This document shows, one piece after another, positions 11,179 through 19,665 of a stretch of 64,000 bases of DNA. Every line of letters begins with the position of its first letter. Position 1 is the first letter of the stretch. The DNA lies in contig CAJADF010000108.1 in the NCBI GenBank assembly GCA_903938485.1, positions 92,676 through 156,675 on the forward strand. The letters are read 5' to 3'. A program made the translations under genes and the position numbers. Source of the stretch: an uncultured Methylococcaceae bacterium (GTDB taxonomy: Bacteria > Pseudomonadota > Gammaproteobacteria > Methylococcales > Methylomonadaceae). Under the pieces are notes generated by a model. That model saw only the letters and a program-made list of their open reading frames with translations, was not told the origin of the DNA and searched no databases.

Positions 11179-12072
11179 TCACTCCTCAGATAGTTTCTTA
11201 CGCGCATTCACCAAAAAATCAGCTTGATCTTTAGTTAACGTGGGGAAATTAAGCTCTAAACTTTTCAAAGTCGAAGTAATTGTTTCCGCTACTAAAGCCC
11301 GCGTTACCCATTTATTATCTGCGGGTACTATATGCCATGGTGCCCATTCTGTATTTGTAGCGCTAATAGCCTCTTCATAAGCCAGCATATAATCTTGCCA
11401 ATATTCTCGCTCTGTTAAATCTGCTGCACTAAACTTCCAATTCTTTTCCGGCTTATCAATACGGTCTAAAAACCTTTTCTTTTGCTCATGCTTAGAGACA
11501 TTTAAAAAAAATTTTAAGATGACGGTGCCATTGCGTTGCAAATGCTGTTCAAAAGCATTAATGTCATCATACCGACTTTGCCAAAATGCCTTATTTCTTT
11601 TACCTTCGGGCAAGTTTTTTAATAACTCAGGATGCACTTTAACGACTAAGACATCTTCGTAATAAGACCGATTAAATATGCCAATTCTTCCTCGCTCAGG
11701 CAAACATTTTGAGTAACGCCATAAAAAATTATGATCCACATCTTCGATGGAAGGTTTCTTAAAACTCGTTACTTGGCATCCCTGAGGATTAACCCCAGAC
11801 ATCACATGCTTAATGGTACTGTCTTTACCTGCCGCATCCATCGCCTGAAATACAATCAAGACAGAGTAACGATCATCCGCATAAAGCAAATGTTGAACTT
11901 TGGTTAAATCCATTAAATTCTGGGCTAGCAGTAAATTAACTTTTTCTTTTAAAGATGCTTCACCAGCCTCTTCATACCTCTTGAGCTTGTCCCATTGCGC
12001 ATTAAAATCTTTAAGCTGAATTTTTTTACCGAATTTAACTCTTAAAGCATCAATATCTTTTTGTTTAATCAT
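11179..12072 (-). CDS. Polyphosphate kinase 2 family protein
   Basis: 297 aa; FQAMDAAGKDSTIKHVMSGVNPQGCQV (Walker A), GRIGIFNRSYYEDVLVVKVHPE (Walker B) of PPK2. Confidence 0.93.
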   Translation of the reverse strand: MIKQKDIDALRVKFGKKIQLKDFNAQWDKLKRYEEAGEASLKEKVNLLLAQNLMDLTKVQHLLYADDRYSVLIVFQAMDAAGKDSTIKHVMSGVNPQGCQVTSFKKPSIEDVDHNFLWRYSKCLPERGRIGIFNRSYYEDVLVVKVHPELLKNLPEGKRNKAFWQSRYDDINAFEQHLQRNGTVILKFFLNVSKHEQKKRFLDRIDKPEKNWKFSAADLTEREYWQDYMLAYEEAISATNTEWAPWHIVPADNKWVTRALVAETITSTLKSLELNFPTLTKDQADFLVNARKKLSEE

Positions 12073-12205
12073 CAGCCCTCCTTTAAATTTGTGTGGACAT
12101 AATATCCTAATGAAGATTATCCAAGCCGATTTTTAAATTAGAATCATTGCCATAATTTGGGATAATCATAACTAACCAACTGTAACAAGATAAAACCTAT
12201 TTAAA

Positions 12206-12847
12206 ATGAATAACAAAAACCGCTTAGAGATTTTTGAACGCTTGGCTTTAGCCATGCCGAACCCCACGACAGAGCTTAATTACACAACAAATTTTGAACT
12301 ATTAATTGCCGTGGTGTTATCAGCTCAAGCGACAGATAAAGGTGTTAACAAAGCGACAGGCCCCTTATTTGCCGTTGCTAACACACCTCAAGCCATTTTA
12401 GATTTAGGTTTGCCCACGCTAAAAGACTATGTAAAAACTATCGGTTTATTTAACACAAAAAGTGCCAATATTATCAAACTCTGTCAGCAACTTATCGCCG
12501 ATCATAACGGAGAAGTTCCGCAAAAAAGAGTCGCATTAGAAGCCCTACCGGGTGTCGGTAGAAAAACAGCAAATGTGATTCTCAATACCGCGTTTGGACA
12601 ACCCACCATTGCTGTGGATACACATATATTTAGGGTTTCCAATCGCACAGGGATAGCGATGGGTAAAAATGTCTTAGAAGTTGAGCAAAAACTCATTAAA
12701 TATGTACCTAAAATACATAAAAAAGACGCCCACCATTTACTAATTTTACATGGCAGATATACTTGTACTGCTAGAAAACCTAAATGTACAAATTGCATTA
12801 TTAGTGACCTTTGTGATTCGGGTATTCAAATCAATACCTTGCTTTAA
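12206..12847 (+). CDS. nth: Endonuclease III
   Basis: 213 aa; LLIAVVLSAQATDKGVNKAT, HhH LPGVGRKTANVIL, VDTHIFRVSNR, C-terminal CTARKPKCTNCIISDLC 4Fe-4S cluster. Confidence 0.96.
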   Translation: MNNKNRLEIFERLALAMPNPTTELNYTTNFELLIAVVLSAQATDKGVNKATGPLFAVANTPQAILDLGLPTLKDYVKTIGLFNTKSANIIKLCQQLIADHNGEVPQKRVALEALPGVGRKTANVILNTAFGQPTIAVDTHIFRVSNRTGIAMGKNVLEVEQKLIKYVPKIHKKDAHHLLILHGRYTCTARKPKCTNCIISDLCDSGIQINTLL

Positions 12848-12946
12848 TAGAGTTTATTTATTCTTTATTTATCAGTCTTTAGGTATGATAGTCACATTCG
12901 ATTAAATTTATTTATCGAATATTTATAATAATACTTAGGAGCTAAC

Positions 12947-13348
12947 ATGAAAAAAATCAACAAAACACCTTTAGCTACAGCAATGGGTGCTGCTTTACTT
13001 TCAACTGTTTCTGCTACTGCTGCTTATGCAGATACCAATCCATTCGGCATGACTGAACTTTCAACTGGCTACATGCAAGTTGCTGAAGCAGAAATGAAAT
13101 GTGGCGCTTCAATGAACATGGGCACAAACAACAAAACACCAGAAGGTGCTTGTGCAGGTGCTCAACACCCAACGACAGGCAAAGCTGCTGAAGCTTCATG
13201 TGGCAACATGATGAAAGATGGCAAAATGAAACCAGGTATGGAAATGGCTTGTGGCGCAATGATGAAAGGTAAAGAAGGGGCTTGTGGCCAAATGAAACCC
13301 GGTGAAACAATGAAAGGTAAAGAAGGCGCATGTGGTGCGGCTAAATAA
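12947..13348 (+). CDS. hvfA: HvfA-like secreted, Met/Cys-rich low-complexity RiPP precursor (candidate oxazolone/thioamide or bufferin-type metallophore)
   Basis: 133 aa: signal peptide, DTNPFGMTELSTGYMQVAEAE segment, then six E-x-x-C-(G/A) motifs (EMKCG, EGACA, EASCG, EMACG, EGACG, EGACG) in a Gly/Met/Lys-rich core; directly upstream of DUF692 and DUF2063 genes. Confidence 0.85.
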   Translation: MKKINKTPLATAMGAALLSTVSATAAYADTNPFGMTELSTGYMQVAEAEMKCGASMNMGTNNKTPEGACAGAQHPTTGKAAEASCGNMMKDGKMKPGMEMACGAMMKGKEGACGQMKPGETMKGKEGACGAAK

Positions 13349-13379
13349 TTATTGAAATTAACATAAATTCAATAAACTC

Positions 13380-13407
13380 GGAGGGTATATCCATACCCTC
13401 CAATTTT
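13380..13407 (+). terminator. Strong hairpin between precursor gene and MNIO gene (attenuator / partial terminator or mRNA processing element)
   Basis: GGAGGGTAT-ATCC-ATACCCTCC perfect 9-bp stem (13380-13401) followed by AATTTT. Confidence 0.7.
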
Positions 13408-13433
13408 AATATCAATATTCAATAGGTGTTCTT

Positions 13434-14285
13434 ATGGACACAACACTCGGTTTAGTTAAGGGTACTGGATTAGGTCTAAGAAGATCTCTAGTAAATCAGG
13501 TGCTCGAATCTCCCCAACCAGACATCAGTTTTTACGAAGTTGCGCCCGAAAATTGGATAACCATAGGTGGGAAGTTTGGCAAAGGTTTCCGTGCAATGAC
13601 AGAACAGCATGACTTTGTGTGTCATGGTTTATCTTTATCCCTGGGTAGTACTGATCCTCTGGATGAAAAATTTATCAATGAAGTAAAACACTTCATGAAA
13701 GAACATCAAATTAAACTTTATAGTGAGCACCTCAGCTATTGTAGTAAAAATGGCCATATGTATGACTTGATGCCCATCCCTTTTACATCAGAAGCCGTTA
13801 TACATGTTGCTAAACGCATTAAACGTGTTCAGGATATCATTGAACAAAAAATAGCTATTGAGAATGTCTCTTACTATGCAGCCCCCGGCCAAGAAATGTC
13901 AGAAATTGATTTTTTTAACGCCGTTGTGCAGGAAGCAGATTGTGATGTTTTACTCGATATCAATAATATTTATGTAAACAGCGTTAACCACCAATATGAC
14001 GCCGAAGAATTTTTAAAAGCAATGCCATTCCACCGCATTGCCTATGTGCATATTGCTGGACACCATAAAGAAGCAAATGATTTTTTAGTAGATACACATG
14101 GCGCTGACATCATAGACCCAGTATGGAAGTTACTCGGTAAGGCCTATGAACTCTATGGTGTTTTTCCAACTTTATTAGAACGCGATTTTAATCTCCCAGC
14201 ATTATCTGACCTAATAAAAGAAGTGCAGACCATTAAATCTATCCAAACCGCTTGGCAGACTGAACATGACAAACGTACAGCATAA
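13434..14285 (+). CDS. hvfB: MNIO (DUF692) family multinuclear non-heme iron oxidative enzyme, HvfB-like
   Basis: 283 aa; GTGLGLRRSLVNQVLE, FYEVAPENWI, SEHLSYC, IAIENVSYYA, CDVLLDINNIYVNSVNH, YVHIAGHH motifs of DUF692. Confidence 0.94.
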   Translation: MDTTLGLVKGTGLGLRRSLVNQVLESPQPDISFYEVAPENWITIGGKFGKGFRAMTEQHDFVCHGLSLSLGSTDPLDEKFINEVKHFMKEHQIKLYSEHLSYCSKNGHMYDLMPIPFTSEAVIHVAKRIKRVQDIIEQKIAIENVSYYAAPGQEMSEIDFFNAVVQEADCDVLLDINNIYVNSVNHQYDAEEFLKAMPFHRIAYVHIAGHHKEANDFLVDTHGADIIDPVWKLLGKAYELYGVFPTLLERDFNLPALSDLIKEVQTIKSIQTAWQTEHDKRTA

Positions 14286-15051
14286 TTCTGCCGACGAAAG
14301 CCCTATTGATTTTAAAGCCAAACAAGTAGAATTTTCTGCTTATATTAGGGATCCAGAACACAACCCCATCCCCAGCGATGTTAAACAAGATCGGATGCAG
14401 ATGTACCGACAGTTATTTTTTAATAATATTGATGGTTTTTTAGCGGGCAACTTTCCGGTCTTAAGAAAACTCCTCGACGATACCGAATGGGTAGCACTCG
14501 TACAGGATTTTTTTGCAAAACATAAATGTGAATCACCACACTTCTCAGAAATCCCTGAAGAATTTCTGTTTTATTTAGAGAATGAAAGGGATACCACAAC
14601 AGACTACCCATTCCTACTGGAACTGGCACATTACGAATGGGTAGAAATGGCATTATCCATTGCAATGGACAATAGCATAGAAATATCCAAAGTCATTGGC
14701 GTAGATTATTTATTAAATAAACACCTTAAAATTTCACCTTTGGCATGGCCATTGGTGTATCAATATCCTGTCCACAAAATTGGTCCAGACTATATACCCT
14801 TAAGTGCACCCACACCGACTACTTTTTTGGTTGTTTATCGTAATCACGAAGACGATATTAATTTTCTTGAAATTACGCCTATTACCTACCGCTTATTAGA
14901 GATTATTCAAGCGGAAGAATGGAGCTTAACAAAAAAATGTTTAGAACAAATTGCCCAAGAATCTCAACATCAAAACCCAGAAATAATTATTAATGGTGGC
15001 GTACAGATCTTAACGGATTTGTATCAGAAAGGGATTATCTGGGTACAGTAA
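14266..15051 (+). CDS. hvfC: DUF2063 / HvfC (BufC)-family putative DNA-binding-domain protein, RiPP precursor-recognition partner
   Basis: 261 aa; QVEFSAYIRDPEHNPIPSDVKQDRMQMYRQLFFNNIDGFLAGNFPVLRKLL is the typical DUF2063 N-terminus; overlaps the end of hvfB by 20 bp (translational coupling). Confidence 0.92.
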   Translation: MTNVQHNSADESPIDFKAKQVEFSAYIRDPEHNPIPSDVKQDRMQMYRQLFFNNIDGFLAGNFPVLRKLLDDTEWVALVQDFFAKHKCESPHFSEIPEEFLFYLENERDTTTDYPFLLELAHYEWVEMALSIAMDNSIEISKVIGVDYLLNKHLKISPLAWPLVYQYPVHKIGPDYIPLSAPTPTTFLVVYRNHEDDINFLEITPITYRLLEIIQAEEWSLTKKCLEQIAQESQHQNPEIIINGGVQILTDLYQKGIIWVQ

Positions 15052-15128
15052 CAAGGATTTAAAGCAAGTAAATCGAGACAAAATGGACATTTAAGACAAT
15101 GTCCATTTAATCATTTGCAAATTTCGTC

Positions 15129-15620
15129 TTAAAAGAATTTGCTAAAAAAGCCTTCTTCTTTCTTAACCGCTGGTGGTGCATAAGATTTAAAGCCTTTATC
15201 AATCGGTTGCTGTTGTGCGCAATGATAAGCAGCACTATTAAACTTAATTTGCAACGAACGAGGATTTTCATGTTCAGAAAGATATTTTTCAACCTCTTCA
15301 TCCGTTAAATCCTTAAGCATATAAGTTGTTACACACTCACAAGATTTAGTAAACCTAAGGGCATCTTCTTCTTTATTAACTGAGTTTTTTAACTCTCTAG
15401 CCACACATTGCGCCGCAAATGCATCATGAAATTTATGTTTCTCATCTACGGTTACAGGTTCATCTTTTGAATGATCAAATGGGTTAAACACCTCATGTAC
15501 CGGTGCCTTTGCAGTTTCTTTAGCTTTGTCTGAGTCTGAACAGCCACCTATAAGGATTGCAACGACTATACTGGTTAAAGTAGCACATAATAAATTCTTA
15601 TTAATTTTGTATGATTTCAT
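15129..15620 (-). CDS. Putative lipoprotein, Cys-containing
   Basis: 163 aa; lipobox IGGCSDS; additional Cys at CVAR, CEC and YHC. Family not identified. Confidence 0.65.
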   Translation of the reverse strand: MKSYKINKNLLCATLTSIVVAILIGGCSDSDKAKETAKAPVHEVFNPFDHSKDEPVTVDEKHKFHDAFAAQCVARELKNSVNKEEDALRFTKSCECVTTYMLKDLTDEEVEKYLSEHENPRSLQIKFNSAAYHCAQQQPIDKGFKSYAPPAVKKEEGFFSKFF

Positions 15621-15919
15621 AAGCTCTGTTGCCCTGGTTAAAAGTCCAAGGCTGACTAATGCCCCCTTAAGACTGATTAAATAATGCGCGTAACTTTATC
15701 ATTTAATTAGCCGTTCATCCAGTACCACTCACCATGAACGGACTGGAATCCATGAACAGACTAAAAATCATTACATAACCAAGCAACCTGACCGTATTAA
15801 TGAAACATCATGGGATTAATAAACAATGAGTTGTGCATTTATGCGATACTACGCAACTTTTAAATTATCTAGATTGTACTTAGCCTCTTTGTACTCAAAG
15901 CCTCATTAAGGAGTAATAA

Positions 15920-16417
15920 ATGACAGCACTGGTTGGCATCATTATGGGATCGACCTCTGATTGGGAAACAATGTGTTTTGCCGCTGAAACCTTAGAGCGT
16001 CTTGGCATCCCTCATCAAGTTGAAGTTGTTTCGGCACATAGAACGCCTGACAAACTTTTCCAATATGCAGAAACTGCTGAAGCTAAAGGCCTTGAAGTCA
16101 TTATTGCGGGCGCGGGTGGTGCGGCACATTTACCCGGCATGACCGCTGCTAAAACAGCCTTGCCCGTGTTAGGTGTACCCGTGCAATCCAAAGCCCTTAA
16201 TGGCATGGACTCTTTATTATCTATAGTACAAATGCCGGCGGGTATTCCAGTAGGAACCTTGGCTATTGGTAAAGCAGGGGCTATTAACGCAGCACTTTTA
16301 GCGGCGGCTATTATCAGTAATAAACACAGCCAATACCGTGCGGCTCTTGATACTTTCAGAAATGAACAAACAGAAACCGTACTAGCAAACTCTGATCCTA
16401 GAGAGACTGCTTTATGA
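15920..16417 (+). CDS. purE: N5-carboxyaminoimidazole ribonucleotide mutase
   Basis: 165 aa; [31 protein letters not shown]. Confidence 0.97.
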   Translation: MTALVGIIMGSTSDWETMCFAAETLERLGIPHQVEVVSAHRTPDKLFQYAETAEAKGLEVIIAGAGGAAHLPGMTAAKTALPVLGVPVQSKALNGMDSLLSIVQMPAGIPVGTLAIGKAGAINAALLAAAIISNKHSQYRAALDTFRNEQTETVLANSDPRETAL

Positions 16418-17508
16418 AAATAGGCATTTTAGGTGCTGGTCAATTGGCCAGAATGATTGCTTTAGCGGGCTATCCTTTAGGCTTACAATTTGTTTTTCTT
16501 GATCCTTCTGCAGAGGCTTGCGCTAATAGCTTAGGTCAGCATTTACACGGCGCTTATGATGATCCACGCTTATTAGCAGAGCTTGCCGACCTTGCCGATG
16601 TAGTCACTTACGAATTTGAAAATGTACCTGCTGATGTTGCGGATTTTTTAGCATCACATACCCAAGTGCATCCAGCACCAAAAGCGTTAGCGGTGGCGCA
16701 AGACCGTTTAATTGAAAAAGCTTTTTTCCGTGACATTAACATTCCAACAGCACCTTATGCACCCGTAAATAACTTTGCTGATTTAGAATCGGCAATTAAC
16801 ACTATTGGTTATCCCGCTATTTTAAAAAGCTGTACGATGGGTTATGACGGTAAAGGCCAGTCTTTAATTAAATCGGTTGATGACTTAGCGGTCGCATGGG
16901 AAGTGCTAGCCGGTGCACCTGCTGTTTTAGAAGGCTTTGTGCCATTTAATAGAGAAGTTTCTATTATTGCCGCGCGTAATGTGGCAGGCGACATTGAGTT
17001 TTATCCTTTATCTAAAAATACACATCGTGGTGGTATTTTAAGAATCGCTAAATGTCTTGACAGCGATGCCCTCCAAACCCAAGCTCAACATTATGTAACG
17101 CGTTTATTAGAAGCCTTAGATTATGTGGGCGTGTTAGCCCTCGAATTATTTGATGTGAATGGCCAACTGGTTGCAAATGAATTTGCCCCCCGCGTGCATA
17201 ATTCTGGACACTGGACTATTGAAGGTGCAGAAACCAGCCAATTTGAAAATCATCTCCGTGCCATCGCTAATTTACCGTTAGGTAAAACCCATGCCGTTGG
17301 CAAATCAGCCATGATTAATTTTATTGGCGGCCTCCCTGTTACAGAAGAATTATTGGCTTTGCCTAATACGCATTTACATCTATACGACAAAGCCCCGCGT
17401 AAAGGCCGTAAAGTGGCCCATGCAACTATTCGTGCAGAAACCGCAGAACAATTAGACAGCCTTATTGAAAAACTAGCTCAGATTGCTGATCAGGTTGATG
17501 ACTCTTAA
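16414..17508 (+). CDS. purK: N5-carboxyaminoimidazole ribonucleotide synthase
   Basis: 364 aa ATP-grasp; [51 protein letters not shown]; overlaps purE by 4 bp. Confidence 0.97.
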   Translation: MKIGILGAGQLARMIALAGYPLGLQFVFLDPSAEACANSLGQHLHGAYDDPRLLAELADLADVVTYEFENVPADVADFLASHTQVHPAPKALAVAQDRLIEKAFFRDINIPTAPYAPVNNFADLESAINTIGYPAILKSCTMGYDGKGQSLIKSVDDLAVAWEVLAGAPAVLEGFVPFNREVSIIAARNVAGDIEFYPLSKNTHRGGILRIAKCLDSDALQTQAQHYVTRLLEALDYVGVLALELFDVNGQLVANEFAPRVHNSGHWTIEGAETSQFENHLRAIANLPLGKTHAVGKSAMINFIGGLPVTEELLALPNTHLHLYDKAPRKGRKVAHATIRAETAEQLDSLIEKLAQIADQVDDS

Positions 17509-17535
17509 TTTTTATTGAATTAAAAAATTTCTGCC

Positions 17536-18276
17536 ATGACTGAACACGATAGAGTATTTCAGCAATCCACTCGAATTGAAGACTTTGCTTTTGATGAGAA
17601 AGTAGCCAAAGTCTTCGACAACATGGTGTCCAGAAGTGTACCTTTCTATAATGAAGTGCAACGCATTCAAGCGGATCTTATCATGGATTTTTTGCCTGAA
17701 ACAGGCGGAATTGTGTGTGATTTAGGCTGTTCAACGGGCACAACGATTGATCATCTCAGTCAACATCCCAAGTGCCCTGAAAGCACGCGTTTTATTGGTT
17801 ACGACAATTCAGAATCCATGTTGGATAAGGCGCGTGACAAACTTAGTACGCAAATTAATAGTGGTAGAGTTTCTTTAATTACAGCTGATTTAAGCGCCTT
17901 ACCGGCCCTACCTAACTGCGATATTATAATTTTAAATTGGACGTTACAGTTTGTTAGGCCGATAGGCCGAGAAGCCTTACTTAAGGCGATTTTTAAGGCT
18001 TTAAAGCCCGGTGGAATAGTATTATTATCAGAAAAAATATTAGTCAATGATCCCGTGTTAAACCGCTTATATATAGATCATTATCTGCAATTTAAAACCT
18101 CTCAAAGCCACTATACCGATATAGAAAATCAGCGCAAACGTGAAGCCCTTGAAAACGTTTTAATTCCGTATCGTTTAGATGAAAACTACGAATTATTAGA
18201 AAGAGCAGGCTTTGGCCGCATCGGCACCTATTTTCAATGGTTTAATTTTGCCTGTCTGATTGCCGTTAAGATTTAA
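17536..18276 (+). CDS. cmoA: Carboxy-S-adenosyl-L-methionine synthase
   Basis: 246 aa; FDEKVAKVFDNMVSRSVPFYNEVQR, CDLGCSTGTT, NWTLQFV, SEKILV as in CmoA. Confidence 0.93.
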   Translation: MTEHDRVFQQSTRIEDFAFDEKVAKVFDNMVSRSVPFYNEVQRIQADLIMDFLPETGGIVCDLGCSTGTTIDHLSQHPKCPESTRFIGYDNSESMLDKARDKLSTQINSGRVSLITADLSALPALPNCDIIILNWTLQFVRPIGREALLKAIFKALKPGGIVLLSEKILVNDPVLNRLYIDHYLQFKTSQSHYTDIENQRKREALENVLIPYRLDENYELLERAGFGRIGTYFQWFNFACLIAVKI

Positions 18277-18288
18277 CAGCCTTATTAT

Positions 18289-19560
18289 CTAATCCGTTAT
18301 TTCTGTCCACTCACATTTGTCTTTTATGATGGGATCGGTATGGTCATTACCAATACCATCGGCAATTAAGGCCACAACGCGATCATCTTTTGCATAACCT
18401 ATATGCGCCTCTAAAGGATTAGCAATTTTACCTATACCAAAAGCATCAAAAACTTTAGCGATATTAATATTAATATTAGTCACCTGACTACAGAGTCTTG
18501 AGTCTAAATATTTGTCACTAAAATCATGAGGAATGGCGTAACTTAAAAGATCATTAGGATCGCTAAAAGCCACGATAGATGTTTGATTAAACATACGTGA
18601 AGTATATTTTGGACCACCCGCCCAACAATAATCTGCGTGCTGCCCTGTTACTTCGGGTAATTCTCTTCCCAACTGCAACATGGGAAGTTGATTTGAAAGC
18701 ATAAATATTTGCACATGCTTATTTTGCAAAGCTTCTCTTTTAGCTTTATTAATAGTCCGTAACGTAGATTTTTTATCGGGCTGTTCTAAAAGAGAAACCA
18801 TACGGGTAATACCATCAATCGTGATACGACTACCCAAACTATGTGAAACAAACACTAAAGAGTCTTGTTTAAAATTCTCATTTAAACTCTTGTTAAAATC
18901 ACAACCGTGCCGGCCCTCCTTAGGTAATTCATCCCAACTGTCTTTACTCATCCAGCATACGGCTTGCGCAAAAGACCTTAAAATTAAATCTCTACTTTCT
19001 CCTAGATAAATAATGGGATCAGGCCCCGTATCATTACTGAATTTTTTTAGCATATCGTTAACTTCAGCGCGACGATATGAATATTCACCCGAATTATCAA
19101 ACGCTAACAAGGATTTTTGATCTTTAGTTATTTCCGACCACGTTAACTCATAAAACCATAGTTCTTTACTAAGATCAGCATTTTGTAGTCGAGAAACCCT
19201 TAAATTACCTAATTTTTTATCAGGATCACTAAATGACAATAACTGCATGTCTTTATATCGGGAAGCCTTAGCCGTTAACTTCAGCTCCTTAGACAATTTG
19301 TCCAAAAATTCCGTCGCATAACCTGGCAAATGGTTACCTACCCCATGCACCATCAATACTTTTGTTTTGCCTTTAGCGTCTTCTAGGTCCGGAGAAATCC
19401 CTTGAACAGGCTTACCTCGCACCTGACATATTCGAGTATCTTGTGTATTGGTTTTTTCTAAAACCGCCTCAGCAACGCCCTTACCAAAACTAGCACACCC
19501 CGATAATTGCATGGACAGACAAACGAGAAAAATAAAAGTGGATAATCGGGGTAAACGCAT
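18289..19560 (-). CDS. Putative alpha/beta-hydrolase-fold lipoprotein
   Basis: 423 aa; lipobox LSGCAS; KVLMVHGVGNH and nucleophile-elbow-like VSHSLGSR. Confidence 0.65.
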   Translation of the reverse strand: MRLPRLSTFIFLVCLSMQLSGCASFGKGVAEAVLEKTNTQDTRICQVRGKPVQGISPDLEDAKGKTKVLMVHGVGNHLPGYATEFLDKLSKELKLTAKASRYKDMQLLSFSDPDKKLGNLRVSRLQNADLSKELWFYELTWSEITKDQKSLLAFDNSGEYSYRRAEVNDMLKKFSNDTGPDPIIYLGESRDLILRSFAQAVCWMSKDSWDELPKEGRHGCDFNKSLNENFKQDSLVFVSHSLGSRITIDGITRMVSLLEQPDKKSTLRTINKAKREALQNKHVQIFMLSNQLPMLQLGRELPEVTGQHADYCWAGGPKYTSRMFNQTSIVAFSDPNDLLSYAIPHDFSDKYLDSRLCSQVTNININIAKVFDAFGIGKIANPLEAHIGYAKDDRVVALIADGIGNDHTDPIIKDKCEWTEITD

Positions 19561-19665
19561 AGTTAATCTCGAGGAGTCAGAAAAGGCTTGTTTTTGATGT
19601 GCTATTGTAGCTTATTAAATCAACAATCCAGCGACTAAAACGCTAAACAAAGGCCATCAAAGGTT

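Noticed and set aside
13014-13331. Minus-strand 105-aa ORF antisense to the RiPP precursor
   Set aside because: Arises from the repetitive low-complexity codons of hvfA; the + strand has signal peptide, Shine-Dalgarno (AGGAG) and operon context.
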